DNA from: Vicugna pacos
Taxonomy: Eukaryota > Chordata > Mammalia > Artiodactyla > Camelidae
Length of the DNA: 64,000 nt
NCBI RefSeq assembly: GCF_048564905.1
Contig: NC_133007.1
Span: forward strand, 3,100,001 to 3,164,000
Direction: 5' to 3'
This document shows, piece by piece, positions 49,765-62,705 of the stretch (position 1 is its first letter; the number at the start of each line of letters is the position of its first letter). The notes under the pieces are model-generated. The model was not told the DNA's origin, made no database searches, and worked only from the letters and a program-made list of their open reading frames with translations. A program made the position numbers and the translations under genes.

Positions 49765-50895
49765 AAGAGGGATTCAGAACTAGGTAACTGGGTTCTGGAA
49801 TGTACACACTTGACACTACACACTCTGTTTTCCAAAACAGATATTATTCCAAGATTTAAAAATTTAAGGGAAAAAATAGAACTAAGAAAACTGACTTTGC
49901 AATGTGCTTAAATGTTGGTACTAGTGGCACAGGATCACCTCTCCTACTGGGTATTTAGGGCAAAAGTGCAATGTTTAATGAAATACGTAAAAAGAGACCC
50001 TGTCACTGTTATTCCATTCACAGCACTTTCATAAATGGAAAAGAACAATGGTGTTTTGGAACAAAGAAAGCTGTTACACTTAAAATTAACTATTACATGA
50101 CTAAGGAAAGCTCCTTTAATCTTTCTGGGAAAAGTTTTCTCCCCTTTGCTTCACACCAAAGGGGAAGATGGCATAAGAACCCCACTTCTTTCTCACTGGA
50201 TACCTAAAACACAATCACAGTGCTGGTTATATGTAAGAATCTTGCCAAGGCTTTTTATAAATACTGGTTTTCTAGATCTGGTGACTCAGAACCTCTGGGG
50301 GAGGACTGCCTCTCCCGAAAGCAATTCTCATACATCAGTCTCGATGACCAAGTGACTGGATTCCAGAAGGGGAGATGTTCTCCTGGCTCTAACCTCCTTC
50401 TCCAAAAGGGAGAGGCAGAGAGTGGAGACGATCTGGGAATTGCGGAAGGTGCGGAGACATGTCTGCCTACATTTCTTGCCTCAGACACGCTCTGGCAGAT
50501 GCTTGATGAGGGGCCAGAAACTGCTGTCCCGTGAGCCCCCACGGTTGTAAAGACAGGCAAACAGGTGCAGACCAGCACTTGCCTTTACAAGTGGGGAGAA
50601 GGGTCTGGAGGACACTATCTAGATGCCACTTAGGCTAGATTGGTTTTAAAATGAGAGGCCTGCACAAGGTCCAAAGGACTAAAAAGACCTATGCTTCTGG
50701 CCTCCACCTACCTTTTCAGACTTATTTCACTTTCTAGGAAACTCTTTCACATCTCTGAAATTTCATAAGCTCAAATTCTATCCCTTTGGCACGAAAATAT
50801 GAAACCTCCCCTCCCAACACACGACTGTCTCTCCTTTTTCTTCTTCTTTCTTTTCCTCTCTCTCCTCCTGCCTTTCGCATCCTCTCCAAATAATT
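49765..50895. other. No gene recognised
   Basis: Overlapping medium open frames on both strands near 50.15-50.58 kb; no family. Confidence 0.4.
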
Positions 50896-50899
50896 CAAA

Positions 50900-51200
50900 A
50901 TTACCTTTTAAAGTTCACTTCAAATGAGCTCTTCAAAGAAGCCTTCCTTGCTTGTGCGCCACACAGTCAAACACAGGTGTCCCTCTTTTAATTACTCATC
51001 TCACTCTTTAATTTTTCTTTATACCTAACAGTCTAGTGTTAACACATCTACTGGTGGGAATCTGTTTAATTTCTGCCTCCACCGTGCAAATCTGTTTTCT
51101 GAGAGAGCTGAGTCTCAATCCCTTTGCTCCCTGCTGTCCAGACCTAACCAGGTGCCTTTCTTTAAATACACGCTCAAACCCTCTCTGCTGAGTGAATGAA
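50900..51200 (+). repeat. L2 LINE 3'-end fragment
   Basis: The segment 'gttcacttcaaatgagctc', 'aagaagccttccttgcttg' and 'ggaatctgtttaatttctg' follows L2. Confidence 0.55.
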
Positions 51201-51204
51201 ATTA

Positions 51205-51675
51205 TTAAAGAAAGACTATTTCAGAGTACCCCATTTTTTCTTCACCTATGGCAGAAATCTATTTCATTCATTTATTCAATAAAATGTTTTGAATTCCTCC
51301 AATGTGTCAAGGCCTGTGAGAATTAAATGATAAATCAGATAGAGACTCTTTCCTCAAGGTCCTTAGCAGTCACTGAAGAATGAAAGATATGTATTCAGGT
51401 CACTATTACAGGAGCCTACAAAAGAAACCGCACACTTTTTTTTGTTACTGTGATTGGGTTTCGGTCCTCTGCAGTTGTCAAAGTGCCTGCTCCTGTCAGA
51501 AGATGTTAGGGGACCTCCAGAGTCAGCTGGACTTGAAGCCTCTGGTTCCATCACAGCGGCCTGGCTTGACAGCGTCTAAACTACCCGGGCAGCAGCCTCC
51601 TGATCTGAACACTGGTCAGTTTTCGAGGGGAGAGAGGATGCTGTCTCTACATACAATGTTGGTAGCAGGCTACTA
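51205..51675. other. No gene recognised
   Basis: The first part ('ttcattcatttattcaat') recalls an L2/MIR end; nothing else is recognised. Confidence 0.4.
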
Positions 51676-51679
51676 CAGG

Positions 51680-52440
51680 TCCCACAACACTAAAGAAGAC
51701 ACACAGATGGCAAATAAGCACAAAAGGATACTGAGCATCATTAACCATGAGGGAAATGCAAATTAAATCCACAATGAGACGGCACTACACAGCTATCAGA
51801 TGCCTAAAATAAATAACGACACCCCTAAATGTGTGTGTGCAGGTGGGGAAACTGAATCAGGCATAGAGCGCTCGTGAGGATGAGAAATGGTGCCGCCACT
51901 TGGGAAAACAACTTCTAACAGTCTCTTTAAATCAAGACACACAGCAACAACAGCTACACCACCACCCAGCATTTGCCCAGGGAAGTGAACACTTGTGTTA
52001 ACACAAACACCTGCACGCACACATCTGTTGCCGCTTGGTTTCTAAGAGCCCCAAACTGAAGACTGACCCAGACGTCCCTCCACAGTTGGTTCAGCAAACT
52101 GTGATACATCACCATCATGGAAAACTGCTAAGGGTTACAAAGGAACCAGCTATAATACCCACGACAATTCTGATGAATCTCTACTCATGCTGAGTGCAAA
52201 AGAGCAAACCCCAAATGGTTATGTAATGTATGATCCCACTGACACAACATTCCAGAAACAGCAAAATTAAAGAAATGGGGAACATATCACAGGTTTCCAG
52301 GGATTGAGAGATGGTAAAGTGGGAGGGAACTCTGTGCGGCTGAGAAAGAGAAACATGAAGGATCCTCAAGGGGATGTTCTGTGTCTTGACTGTACCCATG
52401 TTAACATCCTAGTTGTGATACTGCAGTAAAACCTAGAGAG
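51680..52440 (+). repeat. Old LINE L1 3' fragment
   Basis: L1 landmarks: 'acacagatggcaaataagc', 'gagggaaatgcaaattaaa', 'tgccgccacttgggaaaac', 'aactgaagactgaccc' and 'tgatgaatctctactcatg'. Frames are broken. Confidence 0.6.
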
Positions 52441-52864
52441 AGGTTACCATTGGGGGCAACTGGGTAAAAGGTTATAGACGCTCTTTATTATTTCTTATAG
52501 CTGCATTGCACTGTATCTCAAAATGAATAGATTGATTTTTAAAAGTCAAAAGATGGAGGCAAAATCTGGGAAACAAGTATGTCAGTTGGTCAGTTACGGC
52601 ATGAGCCTCAGAACCCTGACATCACAATGGCCAGAACCCTGCCTGCAGCAGAAGCGCAGGCTTCCTGGAGGAGTTCACAGCACTCTGCCAAGTGCTGGAG
52701 ACACACTCGGTTTTCACAGAGAAGAATTAAAAAGACAGGATGTTCACGGCAAGCAATGAGCTTGTAGGTGATCATTCAAGGTTTCACTGTATAAGGTAAT
52801 CTTTTAATACACTATTTTGTCAGTGTTACCATTCCATTTCTTAATTACATTATATCCTGTGCAA

Positions 52865-53000
52865 CTTTTTAATTGAAGTGGAGTCAGTTGACAGAGCTGT
52901 GTTCGTTTCTGGGGTACAGCATAATAGTGCGGTCATACATACACGTACAGACACTAGTTTTGATTATCAGAGCAGACTGGTGGTCCTAGGAGGTGCTTTG
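52865..53000 (+). repeat. Cetartiodactyl L1 3'-end-like fragment
   Basis: The segment 'ttaattgaagtggagtcag', 'ttcgtttctggggtacagc' and 'catacatacacgtacagac' matches the L1 tail common in artiodactyls and camelids ('...ttgaagtatagttgatttac...'). Confidence 0.55.
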
Positions 53001-53004
53001 TTGC

Positions 53005-53850
53005 ACCTCTAAAATATAGGAACTCCTTTTCACCTTCAGCACTGGTTTCATGAAAAGCTACCTGTGTCCGTAAGATTCAGCGCTGCTGAGCACAAGGCAG
53101 CAGGCTTGACGTTCTTGGTTGGGGATGGGGCTCACTTCCTTGACTTCCTGGGAAAGAATTTTCTGTAGATTTACAATAATGTCTGGTCTATGTATCAGTT
53201 TTTAAGCTCAGTTCAATTCAGGTGTTTCACCTATTACGACCGGAAGCTCTGTTAGAGCTTAGCTGTAGCTTAGCCAAATAACAGCGAAGTACTTCCTCGT
53301 GTTTAGAAACATTTTAATGACTCCGGTATCATTTGCTGAACTTTGAGAATGTTTTCCAAAAATCTAAATATTGATTTACATTACAATTTACCAGAATCCT
53401 CAGTTATTTAAACTTTTGTGTTGAAAGGAAACCAAACTGTAATTACTTCTCTGTAATCTTCAAATAACTTTATCTATGTTAGGCCAAAAGTTATCCTATT
53501 TGGGTTTTCGTAGGTTTTGACTAGTTTTTTACCTTCTTGTAATACACTCTTCACTTAAGTCTCTGTTCCTCTTCCAGTTCACAATCAACTTCGCTCTTTT
53601 CTCCTCTTCCCCACCTCTAAGAGCGCCATGCCTTGGCACTTTGTTCCTGAAACTCTTTTCCATCCACATCAACCCCCTAAGTGACCTCATTTCTTTCAAT
53701 CGCTTTCTGTAACTTACTAACTCCTGATTTGGAACTGTGGAGCCCTGTTTGGGAGATTGAGGCTAATTTTTAGTGTCCACCTTGACATTTAACATAAACT
53801 CCATCAGATATGGGACCAATGACTTGCTGTTCTGTGGTGTCTGATGTTTT
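53005..53850. other. No gene recognised; upstream flank of the ARHGAP20-like exons
   Basis: I looked for the preceding ARHGAP20 exon (an Arg/Ser-rich 'LAERRRSAPSLI' region in the parent) and did not find it here. Confidence 0.4.
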
Positions 53851-53854
53851 GCAG

Positions 53855-54023
53855 GGAAAGCCCTTCTACTGCGGTGGACGCCCACAGGGACAATGCGTCA
53901 CCGTATGAAGGCACCCAATAGTATTGTGATCATGTTCGGCCCGGCCAAGCTCCAAACAGGCTGGAGGAAGGAGAAGAGGCAACTGTTCCTGTACAGGGAT
54001 GAACTATTGATCTCGAACACCAA
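53855..54023 (+). pseudogene. ARHGAP20-like exon, N-terminal half of the PH domain
   Basis: Acceptor 'ttttgcag', donor 'ccaa|gtacgc'. The main frame reads 'SIVIMFGPAKLQTGWRKEK' then 'RQLFLYRDELLISNTK', matching the first PH strands. Before that, a different frame reads 'ESPSTAVDAH', which looks closer to the parent ('DSPSASVD'), so a frame change near 53900-53915 is likely. The main frame itself has no stop. Confidence 0.72.
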
Positions 54024-54029
54024 GTACGC

Positions 54030-56650
54030 ACATACTATGCTCTCCCGATAATCATAAAGTTGTATTTATGCTGTTCAACTCAATAATCTGAGTTTACCAC
54101 CTAGTTTTTCCAATTAGCCATAAGAAGGGTGGGTGAGGGGAACTAAACTTCCATTCTTCCTCAGCTCACCTGCAGTTCAGCTGGAAACTAGGTCATCTTG
54201 GGATTTCTACTTCAGAAACCAGCACAAATGGAATAGCTGACTAACTGCTATGTTTGTACTTGGTCGCAAGAAGTAAATTTCAGTTTGTGTGTAATAATAA
54301 AGGGGGCTTCAACGTTTCTTTCTTCACAAATGTTTCTCCAGTTGTGAGAGATGCTAAAATTCCGTGAAAATTCTTTTGAGGATTTTGTCATCGTTTTCCT
54401 ACTACATACATTAGACACTTCTGTTCTCAAGACTTGCAGCCAGATACAGCCTTCAGTATCACTTCTGATATTCACTAGAATGCTCAGTCAGTTATTTTCT
54501 ACCGAACAAGTAGTTTAGTTTTTGAAACAGGATCTCCATGATAAACGTAAAGATATTAATACTAGTAGAGGCCCATGAAGAACTTGCAAATGGGGACTGC
54601 ACAGAGCGGACCCCATCTTTACACATCACTATCCTCAAATTTAGTTAGTAAAGAATACAGAGACAATAAAAGACACATTTTATCTAACTCTCTAAAGATG
54701 AAGGTTACTGAAAACTTAGCAGTGAAAGGACAGATACTTATAGAATACTTCCCGACCCCAGCTTCCAAGCATCTCAGGGAACACCTCTACCTTAGAAAAG
54801 GGGAAGCTTCCTAGGACCTTATAAACCCCACAGCTCACAGGGCTCACCCTCTGGTATCAAGGTTAAGGGGCAGGAGAAGGGAGGGGCACCTGTCTTGTTA
54901 ATACATCGTAACAGGGGACACAAGATAGAAATGGAAACTTGAGTCCTCTTCACCCTTCTCTTCCTGAGCCACTTAACATGAGATTCATCCTCTAATTCCT
55001 ACTGAGAAAATCTCAGAGCAGGTGATTAGATGTGAAGAAACAGTCAGGCCCTAGGAGAATCCCCTAGACCAGAAAGCTTCCTTGTGGTACATTTAAAATA
55101 TTTCCATGCTAACATCTGGCTTTTTTGATACAATGTCATGAGATTTATCATCTCACTCCCCAAATCAAAGAACAGTCCCATCAAAAAACCTAGTGGCTCT
55201 GGGAAAAGAGGAAAGAGGTGGAGGTGGGTACTTCAGGGAACTACAGGACAACACCCATGGATGCCAAGTGGTTGTCAGAACAGGCTCCTGAGTTAGGCTG
55301 TCTGGGTTCCAACCCCTTTTTTGTTGCTTTTGGCTATTTACTTAGCCTCTCTGTGAGTTCCCTCACCTATAAAATGGGGCAAATAATGACTATATGGTGT
55401 GGTTGTTTGGCAATTAAGTGAAATAACGTTTATAAAATATCTACAACAGTGCTTGGCATATGGTAAGTGCTCAGTGTTACAGAAGAGTCATTTGTGAAGC
55501 CATGCTCTGGGTTTTTGGATAACTTCTCGGTTTAGGTTCAAGAGAGTGCATAATCTTGGTACCTTATTGAACTAAGGAGAGAATTATGGAAGTAAGTTTT
55601 TCCAGGTCAGTATATCTGAAAGTTCCCACATGGTACCTTGAGAGTCTATACACATAGACGCCTACATTAGAAGAAGAATGTAGAATGTAAAATCTAGCAG
55701 ATATGTATCTATCATTCCCACCACCACATATTTTTATCTTGATAATGACTTCACAGTTAGTCTAGAAACATAATTTTATCTGACAGTTGTGTTTCATAAA
55801 AATCTTCAAACACGCAGACATAGAGTAAAACTGATGAAACAGAAAGTAGCAAAAGAACATCTTGTATCAGAAGGTGAGTTTCCATCATATTTACACTCAT
55901 GGCGCCCTGAGCTTTGTATCTAGACCTTTCAGGTGGGCTTCCTGAGAAATTATTTTCATTCCACAAACCCCACTGAAGAGCTGTAGCTTAACTGTTCCGT
56001 GTATCGGTGGAGTCATAGAAATTCCTGCACATGAGGGGTCTCTGAGCTCATTTAACCTTGAGTATTTCTATATGTGGTTCTGAATAGCAGGGCTTTCCAG
56101 AGCGCCAGGCCCAAGTTCTCTGGGCATCCTTCACAGGGCGTGGAGCTATGATTACACCCTAGGCCTACGTGAGCATTACATGTGTGAATTAACCAACAGA
56201 TATGGTCATTTGATGTCAGAAGTCAAAAGGGAATAGGCAGAAACAGTCAGTTCAGTCCCCCCAACACTTTTTGAAGAAAGACATGAATGAATGAAAAGTT
56301 AATTATAACAATTATAAAAATTACATATATAATAACAAATATAAGAATAAATGACTTAACGGTTCTCTGATCTCTACAATATAAACCATGGTCCATTCTC
56401 AATTCCCATCATTCAGAAAATGCCTATTTGCTACCATCGAAGTATTTTCAGGGCCTTCCTGGACCAGCCTCTGTTCAACACACACTTGGCAAAGGCCTAT
56501 CTAACCATTCCCTGTGCTGTGCACAGAGGGTCAAAGAGATAAAGGAGCCATGCTTTGCCTAGAGCAGCGAGGCAAGCATTTCAGCATGAACACAGTGGCT
56601 CCATTACGTTTAAGAAACAAACTAACAGAAGTCTTATCTGGTTACCTTCG
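54030..56650. other. ARHGAP20-like intron; no other gene recognised
   Basis: Holds one MIR copy at about 55.3 kb. Open frames are short and unrelated to the gene family. Confidence 0.5.
55280..55485 (+). repeat. MIR SINE in the ARHGAP20-like intron
   Basis: A near-complete MIR: 'taggctgtctgggttcc', 'atttacttagcctctctg', 'cctataaaatggggcaaat' and 'cagtgcttggcatatgg'. Confidence 0.75.
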
Positions 56651-56653
56651 CAG

Positions 56654-56796
56654 GTACAAACGGAACTTTAAGATCAAATACGAAATCCCACTGAACAACA
56701 TGTGGACTGGCGACTGCACAAAGCAGGAGAAGCCATCAATGCACCTAAGTCTTTTGTCTTGGGTTGGCCCATGGTGAACTTTGTGGCCACCTTTAA
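56654..56796 (+). pseudogene. ARHGAP20-like exon, PH domain, frameshifted
   Basis: Acceptor 'cttcgcag', donor 'tttaa|gtaaga'. The start reads 'YKRNFKIKYEIPLNNMWTG'. The end is recognisable only in another frame, as 'KSFVLGWPMVNFVATF'. The exon length is incompatible with one frame between its two phase-fixed ends, which confirms an indel. Confidence 0.8.
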
Positions 56797-58174
56797 GTAA
56801 GACCTATAGCTTGGTCCTGTCTATTACATGAGTTAAAAAGGAATACAGTTTATTATATATTAAGTCAGTGACTCATGCTCTGAACTCCCGTGATGACACT
56901 TGTATGCCGTGTACCCCACCCCTCAAAAAGGCTTTTATGTGCAATTGATGGTAAGTAGGGGGAACTACTGGAGGACTTTCCTTTAGTTTTGATCTGTGGT
57001 TTTTCAAGTGGGTTATAGGAGCCCCTTGGGGAGCGGCAGCTCACGTGTCTGTGGTGTTCCTGTAAGTGGAAGGAGGATGACGACGTCAGGTCTCCAGGGC
57101 CCTCTCTCACAGCCTGTCCCCGATGCCCAGAGAGCACCTCTGTTTCTAAATCCCCAGAATATCTTTCTTGAGCAAGTACTATCGAGTAGTCGAATTATAT
57201 TTGGAAAATTGTCTTTGCACTCCCAAGCTAATTCCTTTAAAGACAGGATTTAATTATAGAAATGAAATGAATCATCAAGTATTAGATTGTCCTAATTGCT
57301 GTGCACGGACTGTCTTCTTTGGTGTCTACAGACAGGTGACAATCTTAAAACAAAGGTGTGATTCCATGGAGGGCAGGTCAGTTAACCAAGACACATTCTT
57401 GGTTGGACTGAGGATGGGGAACGTGGCCATCCTGAGTCAACATTTCTCGGTTCACAGGGGTGATGGAACTTTCACATCTGCCACCTGGAACAACCACAGG
57501 CCAAATCTCATTCTCCTTATGCACACAGAGTGTGCATCACACGCACTCAACTCTTCTGTCTTGTCCTCTTCACCCCATGCTACCAAAATCTCACCTATCA
57601 TCATAAACATAAGACAACTGAAATGTTACCATGCTGTTAATTTGTGAAATTCAAGACTGCAGCTGTTGACTTCAAGAAAATTCCCAAAGCTGTTTGGGAA
57701 GAATCATGTATTTGTATCATTCTCTACATATTTTCTTTCAATGAATTACTTCTCTAAAGATTAATGGTTGCTATTGTTTAATACCTTTTCCACGTTGCAG
57801 GTGAAAGGAAGCAGTTTCACTTGGAAATATACAAAGGTTTGGTAAGGAAGTGTCCAAGAAACATTTTTTCTAGTGACGGGGAAAATGTAGAAGTCAAGTT
57901 CACACGTTATACTGGTTCAAAGGCTGCATAAACACATATAAAGCAGTAACTCTGCCTGGCACCTAGTGCCTGGCTATTTGCTGTTTTACTCTTCTGCAGA
58001 CTGGCCTGAGTAATTACAAGCTGTGTCCATGGATATACACGGGGTGGGGAGGTCAGTGGGCATTCTACTTTCCTGATGAATCGGGTCCTGACATGGTGAT
58101 AGGGAAGGCAGGAGCAGTGCTACTGGTAGGAAGAAAACATGTGGCAGCCCCTTTACAACAGCCACGAGAAATAA

Positions 58175-58465
58175 AAACATACATCCACACAAAAATTTAT
58201 ACAGAAATGTTCAGAGCAGCATTATCCATAGTAGCCAAAAAAAAAAAAAAAAGTAGAAACGACCTAAGTGTTTACTGAGGAATGGATAAACAAAAGGCGG
58301 GGTGGAGGCTGAGGATGGGGGTGGAATCAGAAGTCAGTGCTTAATGGACACAAGAGGTTTTTTTTGCTTTTGGGTGATGAAAACATTCCAGAATGAGATC
58401 ATAGTGATGGCTGCACAACACTGTTAATGTACTGAAGGTCATGAATGGGCAATCTGATGCTACAT
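58175..58465 (+). repeat. Old LINE L1 3' fragment
   Basis: L1 tail words: 'gttcagagcagcattatcc', 'gaggaatggataaacaaa', 'attccagaatgagatcat' and 'ggctgcacaacactg', with an A-run near 58240. Confidence 0.6.
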
Positions 58466-58854
58466 GTAATTTATGACAATAAATAAAAGCCTAGTAAGTG
58501 GTAAATCCAAGTGGCAATGGATGTTAAAGCATTTCAGCTTTGGAGATTAAATGCTGCAGAGACTGTAGAAGAGACAATATGAATCTTTAATAATTTAGCA
58601 ATAGGCACATTGATCTTGATCAGAGGGTTATAATCATGAAGCACTAATTTAATGAATTACAACTGGCTAGATGCTATACGCATCAAGGAACACAATAATG
58701 GTAGGGTTTTTTCCTAAAAAGATCCTTTTGTTTTGGGGACAACAGAGTTTCATTCAAAAGCCAATTCTTAAGTATGATTTAACTCAAATAGTACAGCTCT
58801 TTATCTGTAAATAGCACGTCCAGCTGAGGGAACACTCTGGGGTATGATTAACCC

Positions 58855-58985
58855 TTTTTCAGTGTCGGAACTTGAAGCTCAGAGTGGTTAAGTGACTCGC
58901 CCACGATGACACAGCTTGCATCATACAGAGCTGCACTTCGGTGTTAAGATTCCAAACCAACTGCTCTTCCACTTTAAGACCTACT
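58855..58985 (-). repeat. MIR SINE fragment
   Basis: The segment 'gaagctcagagtggttaag', 'gactcgcccacgatgac' and 'acacagcttgcatcatac' follows the MIR core. Confidence 0.55.
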
Positions 58986-59178
58986 TCCCATCGCTGTAAC
59001 ACTGCTTATAAAAGAGCAGGGCCCATCACAAGCCCAGTTATGAGGAGGATAACACTTACACATGCAGCCCCATCAGTAACCACGGGACGCTGATATATTT
59101 ATCTGGAACAGTGTTGAACATGTTAGTACAAGTGTTTTATGTAGTTTAATTTCTTTCTCCCAATGTTTAACATTGCAG

Positions 59179-59220
59179 TTCTTCAGAAAGAAGGGACAGA
59201 TGGCGCGCCTTCCTTGAGAG
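59179..59220 (+). pseudogene. ARHGAP20-like 42-base exon, end of PH domain
   Basis: Acceptor 'taacattgcag', donor 'gagag|gtactt'. It reads 'SSERRDRWRAFLER' against 'SSPEQKDKWLSLLQR' in the parent. Phases match the exons on both sides. It is too short for any open-frame list. Confidence 0.75.
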
Positions 59221-59834
59221 GTACTTTGTCAGTAAACGTATTGTACATCTTTTATCCATGAGGAAAAAGTGCAAATCCCTTCCAGGCAGGGCCCCCCACA
59301 CTCTCTTTCCTCTCCTTGGTGGGAACTGTTACACTGTCCTCAGACACCTGGAGCTCTGCCCTGGCCGCTCCTGTTAACTGATGCGCTCTCCCTCACATGC
59401 ATGTTCTGCTTCTTTGCTCCTTCTGGTCATCACTCTCCTCTTTCCCGTCTCTCCGTCCTAATGCTTGGCACTAACACGATTTTCAACGTATATACTGAAT
59501 TCCCAGAAATCAAGCCTACATACTGTCCTGATTCTCAAAGCAACTGCGCTTTCCTCCCCCTGAAACCAGGAATGTGCCGGGGTCCCTCCGATCTACACAG
59601 GAAAACCTCTGAGGACTGCATCTGCTGCCCAAATCTTACATGACAGAGCAACCTGTTCTTTTCTGGGTCATATCTGATTTTCCTGAAATATTTCTGCATC
59701 TTTTCTCCCAGCCCCTGATTTGATTCTGCTGAATCTTTCCATACTCTTTTCAAAATAACAAAGTATACTTCAAGGATTAGCAACATACATTGACTTGAAA
59801 CAAGCTAAGAGTTAATTCACTGACTCCGCTTTAG

Positions 59835-59929
59835 GTACATCTATCTGGCCAAGGAGAAGGAGCAGCCAAAAAGCATTCCCCTCAAAATCTTTACCGAGGA
59901 CATCAACAACTGTGCCTGTCTAAGTGTTT
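59835..59929 (+). pseudogene. ARHGAP20-like exon, start of the RA domain; donor lost
   Basis: Acceptor 'cgctttag'. It reads 'YIYLAKEKEQPKSIPLKIF' then 'TEDINNCAC'. The parent continues from here into the next exon, which fixes the end near 59929. The following bases are CTAAGTG, where GTAAGTG would be expected, so the splice donor looks mutated from GT to CT. Confidence 0.75.
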
Positions 59930-60985
59930 TCAGGATCATTAACTTAAATTCCAGGTCCCTGACTTAGTAAAATCAAAGGGATAGAGAAACAGAGAAAGAG
60001 AGGACGGGGGAATGGAAGGGACAAAGTAAGAAAGGGGAGGGAGACAGAGAGAGTATTTAGAAAGTACTACATGGTAACATGGATTTTCCTGGGAAAATGT
60101 GTCCTTGCATATACAAAAAGTGAGTCCTAGGCAATATGAAGCAAGAAGAACCCACCAGAGAGAGTGCTTAAGCATGGGAAGAACAGTGTCTGTAAAGTGT
60201 CCATACTATGTCTCCGGTTCCTTCTAACAGCATTTACACTGGCTTGTAATACAGTGATTTTCACAAACAGGTATTTCCTATTGGTATTAAACATGGTCTT
60301 CTAACTGTACCACCACTTATATAATTGTAGTTTGGGTTGTTTCCAGTTTTTATTTTTTCTGTGATATAATATCTAGAATAACTGAAAACTTGCAGAGAAG
60401 TCACAAAAATAAAAATAATACAAAGACCACCCCAAATACCCTTTACCTAGACGCACCTATTTAGTAACGTTTTGCTTGATTCCTTGCTGTCCCCTCTATT
60501 ACCCTCTGTACGTGTATGTGTCTAAGTATTTCTGAGGCTCGTATACACACCATGGCCTGTTATCCTTAAACACTTAAGGGTATTCCCTCAAGTAACAGCC
60601 AGACAGCTATGACTTACAAATTTAACACTGACCATTCACGTCCCCTCTGTGTCATTAGCTGAACCAGCTGATGTGCTGCGGACCAGCCCGTGTGCCCTCT
60701 TGGAATTCTCAGCCTTTCTTTCTAGCTTAAGCTGTTATATTTTGTGCACCACAAATCCTTTCAAAGAAACACCTATTTTACTGAAATGCTGTTAACTAAG
60801 TTCGTGTTATAGAAACAAATGAACGTCAGTTGTAATTAGGGGGCTGGGCTTTACATGTGCTGCACTGTGTCACTGCCTGAATGCAAGCTTTGCCTGTAGA
60901 ATATGGATCATAATTTTACAGTAATTATTTACTCACCTGTTTTAATTTTTTTAAATTTAGAGCAATGTTTCTCATTTTTTTAAAC
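59930..60985. other. ARHGAP20-like intron; old repeat remnant near 60.35-60.65 kb
   Basis: The segment 'aacttgcagagaagtcac' and 'taccctttacctagacgc' recalls a widespread ancient mammalian repeat that I cannot name reliably. No gene seen. Confidence 0.4.
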
Positions 60986-60987
60986 AG

Positions 60988-61065
60988 TCTATAACAATAA
61001 GAATATTGAATACACACACCGTGAATGATGTCATCAACCTGTCACTCTCCAAGCTAGGAATCACT
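60988..61065 (+). pseudogene. ARHGAP20-like exon, RA domain
   Basis: Acceptor 'ttttaaacag', donor 'atcact|gtaagt'. Its 26 codons read 'SITIRILNTHTVNDVINLSL' then 'SKLGIT', against 'TANEVINMSLPMLGIT' in the parent. Intact. Confidence 0.82.
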
Positions 61066-61117
61066 GTAAGTTACCTGCAAGTTCTTTTTAGTTAGAAACC
61101 AAGTTTATTTTTGAGAG

Positions 61118-61134
61118 GTGTGTGTGTGTGTGTG
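61118..61134. repeat. (TG)n microsatellite
   Basis: About eight TG units just downstream of an ARHGAP20-like exon. Confidence 0.8.
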
Positions 61135-62700
61135 TCTGTGTGTATGGTGTACCTCCCATCATGAGACAGCAGACTATTACAAACAGGCAACTCATATTCA
61201 GTCCCCCTGAATTTAGAAATTGAAAGCAGCAGAGCTAGATTATCAGCCTGTACAGTAGTGTTAGTCTTGTATCCCCGTTAAAATTCTGTGCGAGTTTAAA
61301 GTGACAGCATAACGAATGCGGGCGGTAACTTTAGAGAACTAGTACCACCCTCTTTACTGTACACATTACATATCAGATGGGAAAACATGTGTATGAGTCC
61401 AGATAGTTCCTACTCCACTGGACGGTTCTTTCTGTATCTTTGTCTCTACACCTCCACTCCAATCCGCATTTATCCTGATTCTCACCTGAGGACTCAATCT
61501 TGCTATGATAAATCCTAAATGAGGTGCTTTCCTGTAAAGTTTGACATGAAGATTGCCGGCTAGAAGTGACATCCCCTTGAGGCAGGTCTTGAGGAGGAGA
61601 TGGTTAATGCCTCTTGTCAGCTGGTAAAGGAGACAAGTTGTGAAATGAGACCATGGATCTGGGGACGTGTGTGTACACACTGCTTTCACCTTGTCTTGCC
61701 TTCCAGTGCCTGCTCCTTTATGTTTTGCTAGGTCTGCTGTCACTTGTAAAATTTTTCTGGTGAAAGACATGGCTATACTAGAGGATGAAGTTGCGCAACG
61801 GAAAAACGGCAGGGGGGGCTGACATTCAGATGGACAGAATTGAAGTAAACACATCTGCTTACATACAATTCTCTGTAAATGGGAAAACATCCCGTTACTG
61901 TGACATGACAAGCACAGGACCTGCGACCAACACCCTTTCACGCCTGTTTTGCTTTATGTTCCCCTGGAGGACTCTTAACAATAATGCAGCAGCCCTTATG
62001 ATTTAGACTTGTTTCAAATGGCACTTCTAGCATTTCTAGGCAGTCATTCTGCTGGGAGTGAGTGTTTTCTGCGTCTCACTTGTGCTCTAGGTCAGAGTCC
62101 TTGTCCCCCGTCCCCCTGGCGTGGGGCTGGATGGCACCAAAGCCCCTGGGCTGACTTTTCTCTCCCGTCTCAAGGCCTCTTGGGCACTTCCCTCCTTTCG
62201 CTCACAGCTGCCCAGCCGACGCTGCCTTCAAGTTTTTCTTGCACAAGAACAGAATGGCAGAGTACGTGGCTCTGGACAACATGCTTGTCTCGGCAGGGGC
62301 ATTTACAGGAAAGGCCAACATTCTCAAAGGAGTCTGGAGACAGTAAAAAGGAAGACTCTCGAGATTAGACTTTCCCTCCACAGCAAAGGGGCACTGCCGT
62401 GATTTTCTTATGTCATGGACCACCCACAAAGGACAGGGCCGTTCACACTCTGGTTCCCTAGATCCTCAGCCTTTATCAAAAGGGACAAAAAGCTCACTTG
62501 GCCTGTTGGAGGCTGCAAGAAGGACCAGGAGTTATTACTGGTATCAGGACTGTTAACTCAAAACCTGTTCCACTCCCCTGGATGAGATACCATTTCTACG
62601 GGCCCAAATTCTTTCTTTTTGGAAATATATAAGCGCTGAAGGAAAGTGCTCAAGTACCTACTGGGAAAGATCTGCAGTGACGCATAGTTCTTTTCTGTCT
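61135..62700. other. ARHGAP20-like intron; no other gene recognised
   Basis: A 191-codon minus-strand frame (61366-61941) has no family, no splice borders and lies inside the intron; treated as chance. Confidence 0.5.
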
Positions 62701-62705
62701 CCAAG

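Larger units (their letters stand above)
56800..59175. other. ARHGAP20-like intron; no other gene recognised
   Basis: Holds an L1 piece and a MIR copy. A 159-codon frame (57168-57647) has no family and no matching splice phases. Confidence 0.45.

Noticed and set aside
61366-61941. A 191-codon minus-strand open frame inside the ARHGAP20-like intron
   Set aside because: No family, no splice borders, and it overlaps nothing conserved.
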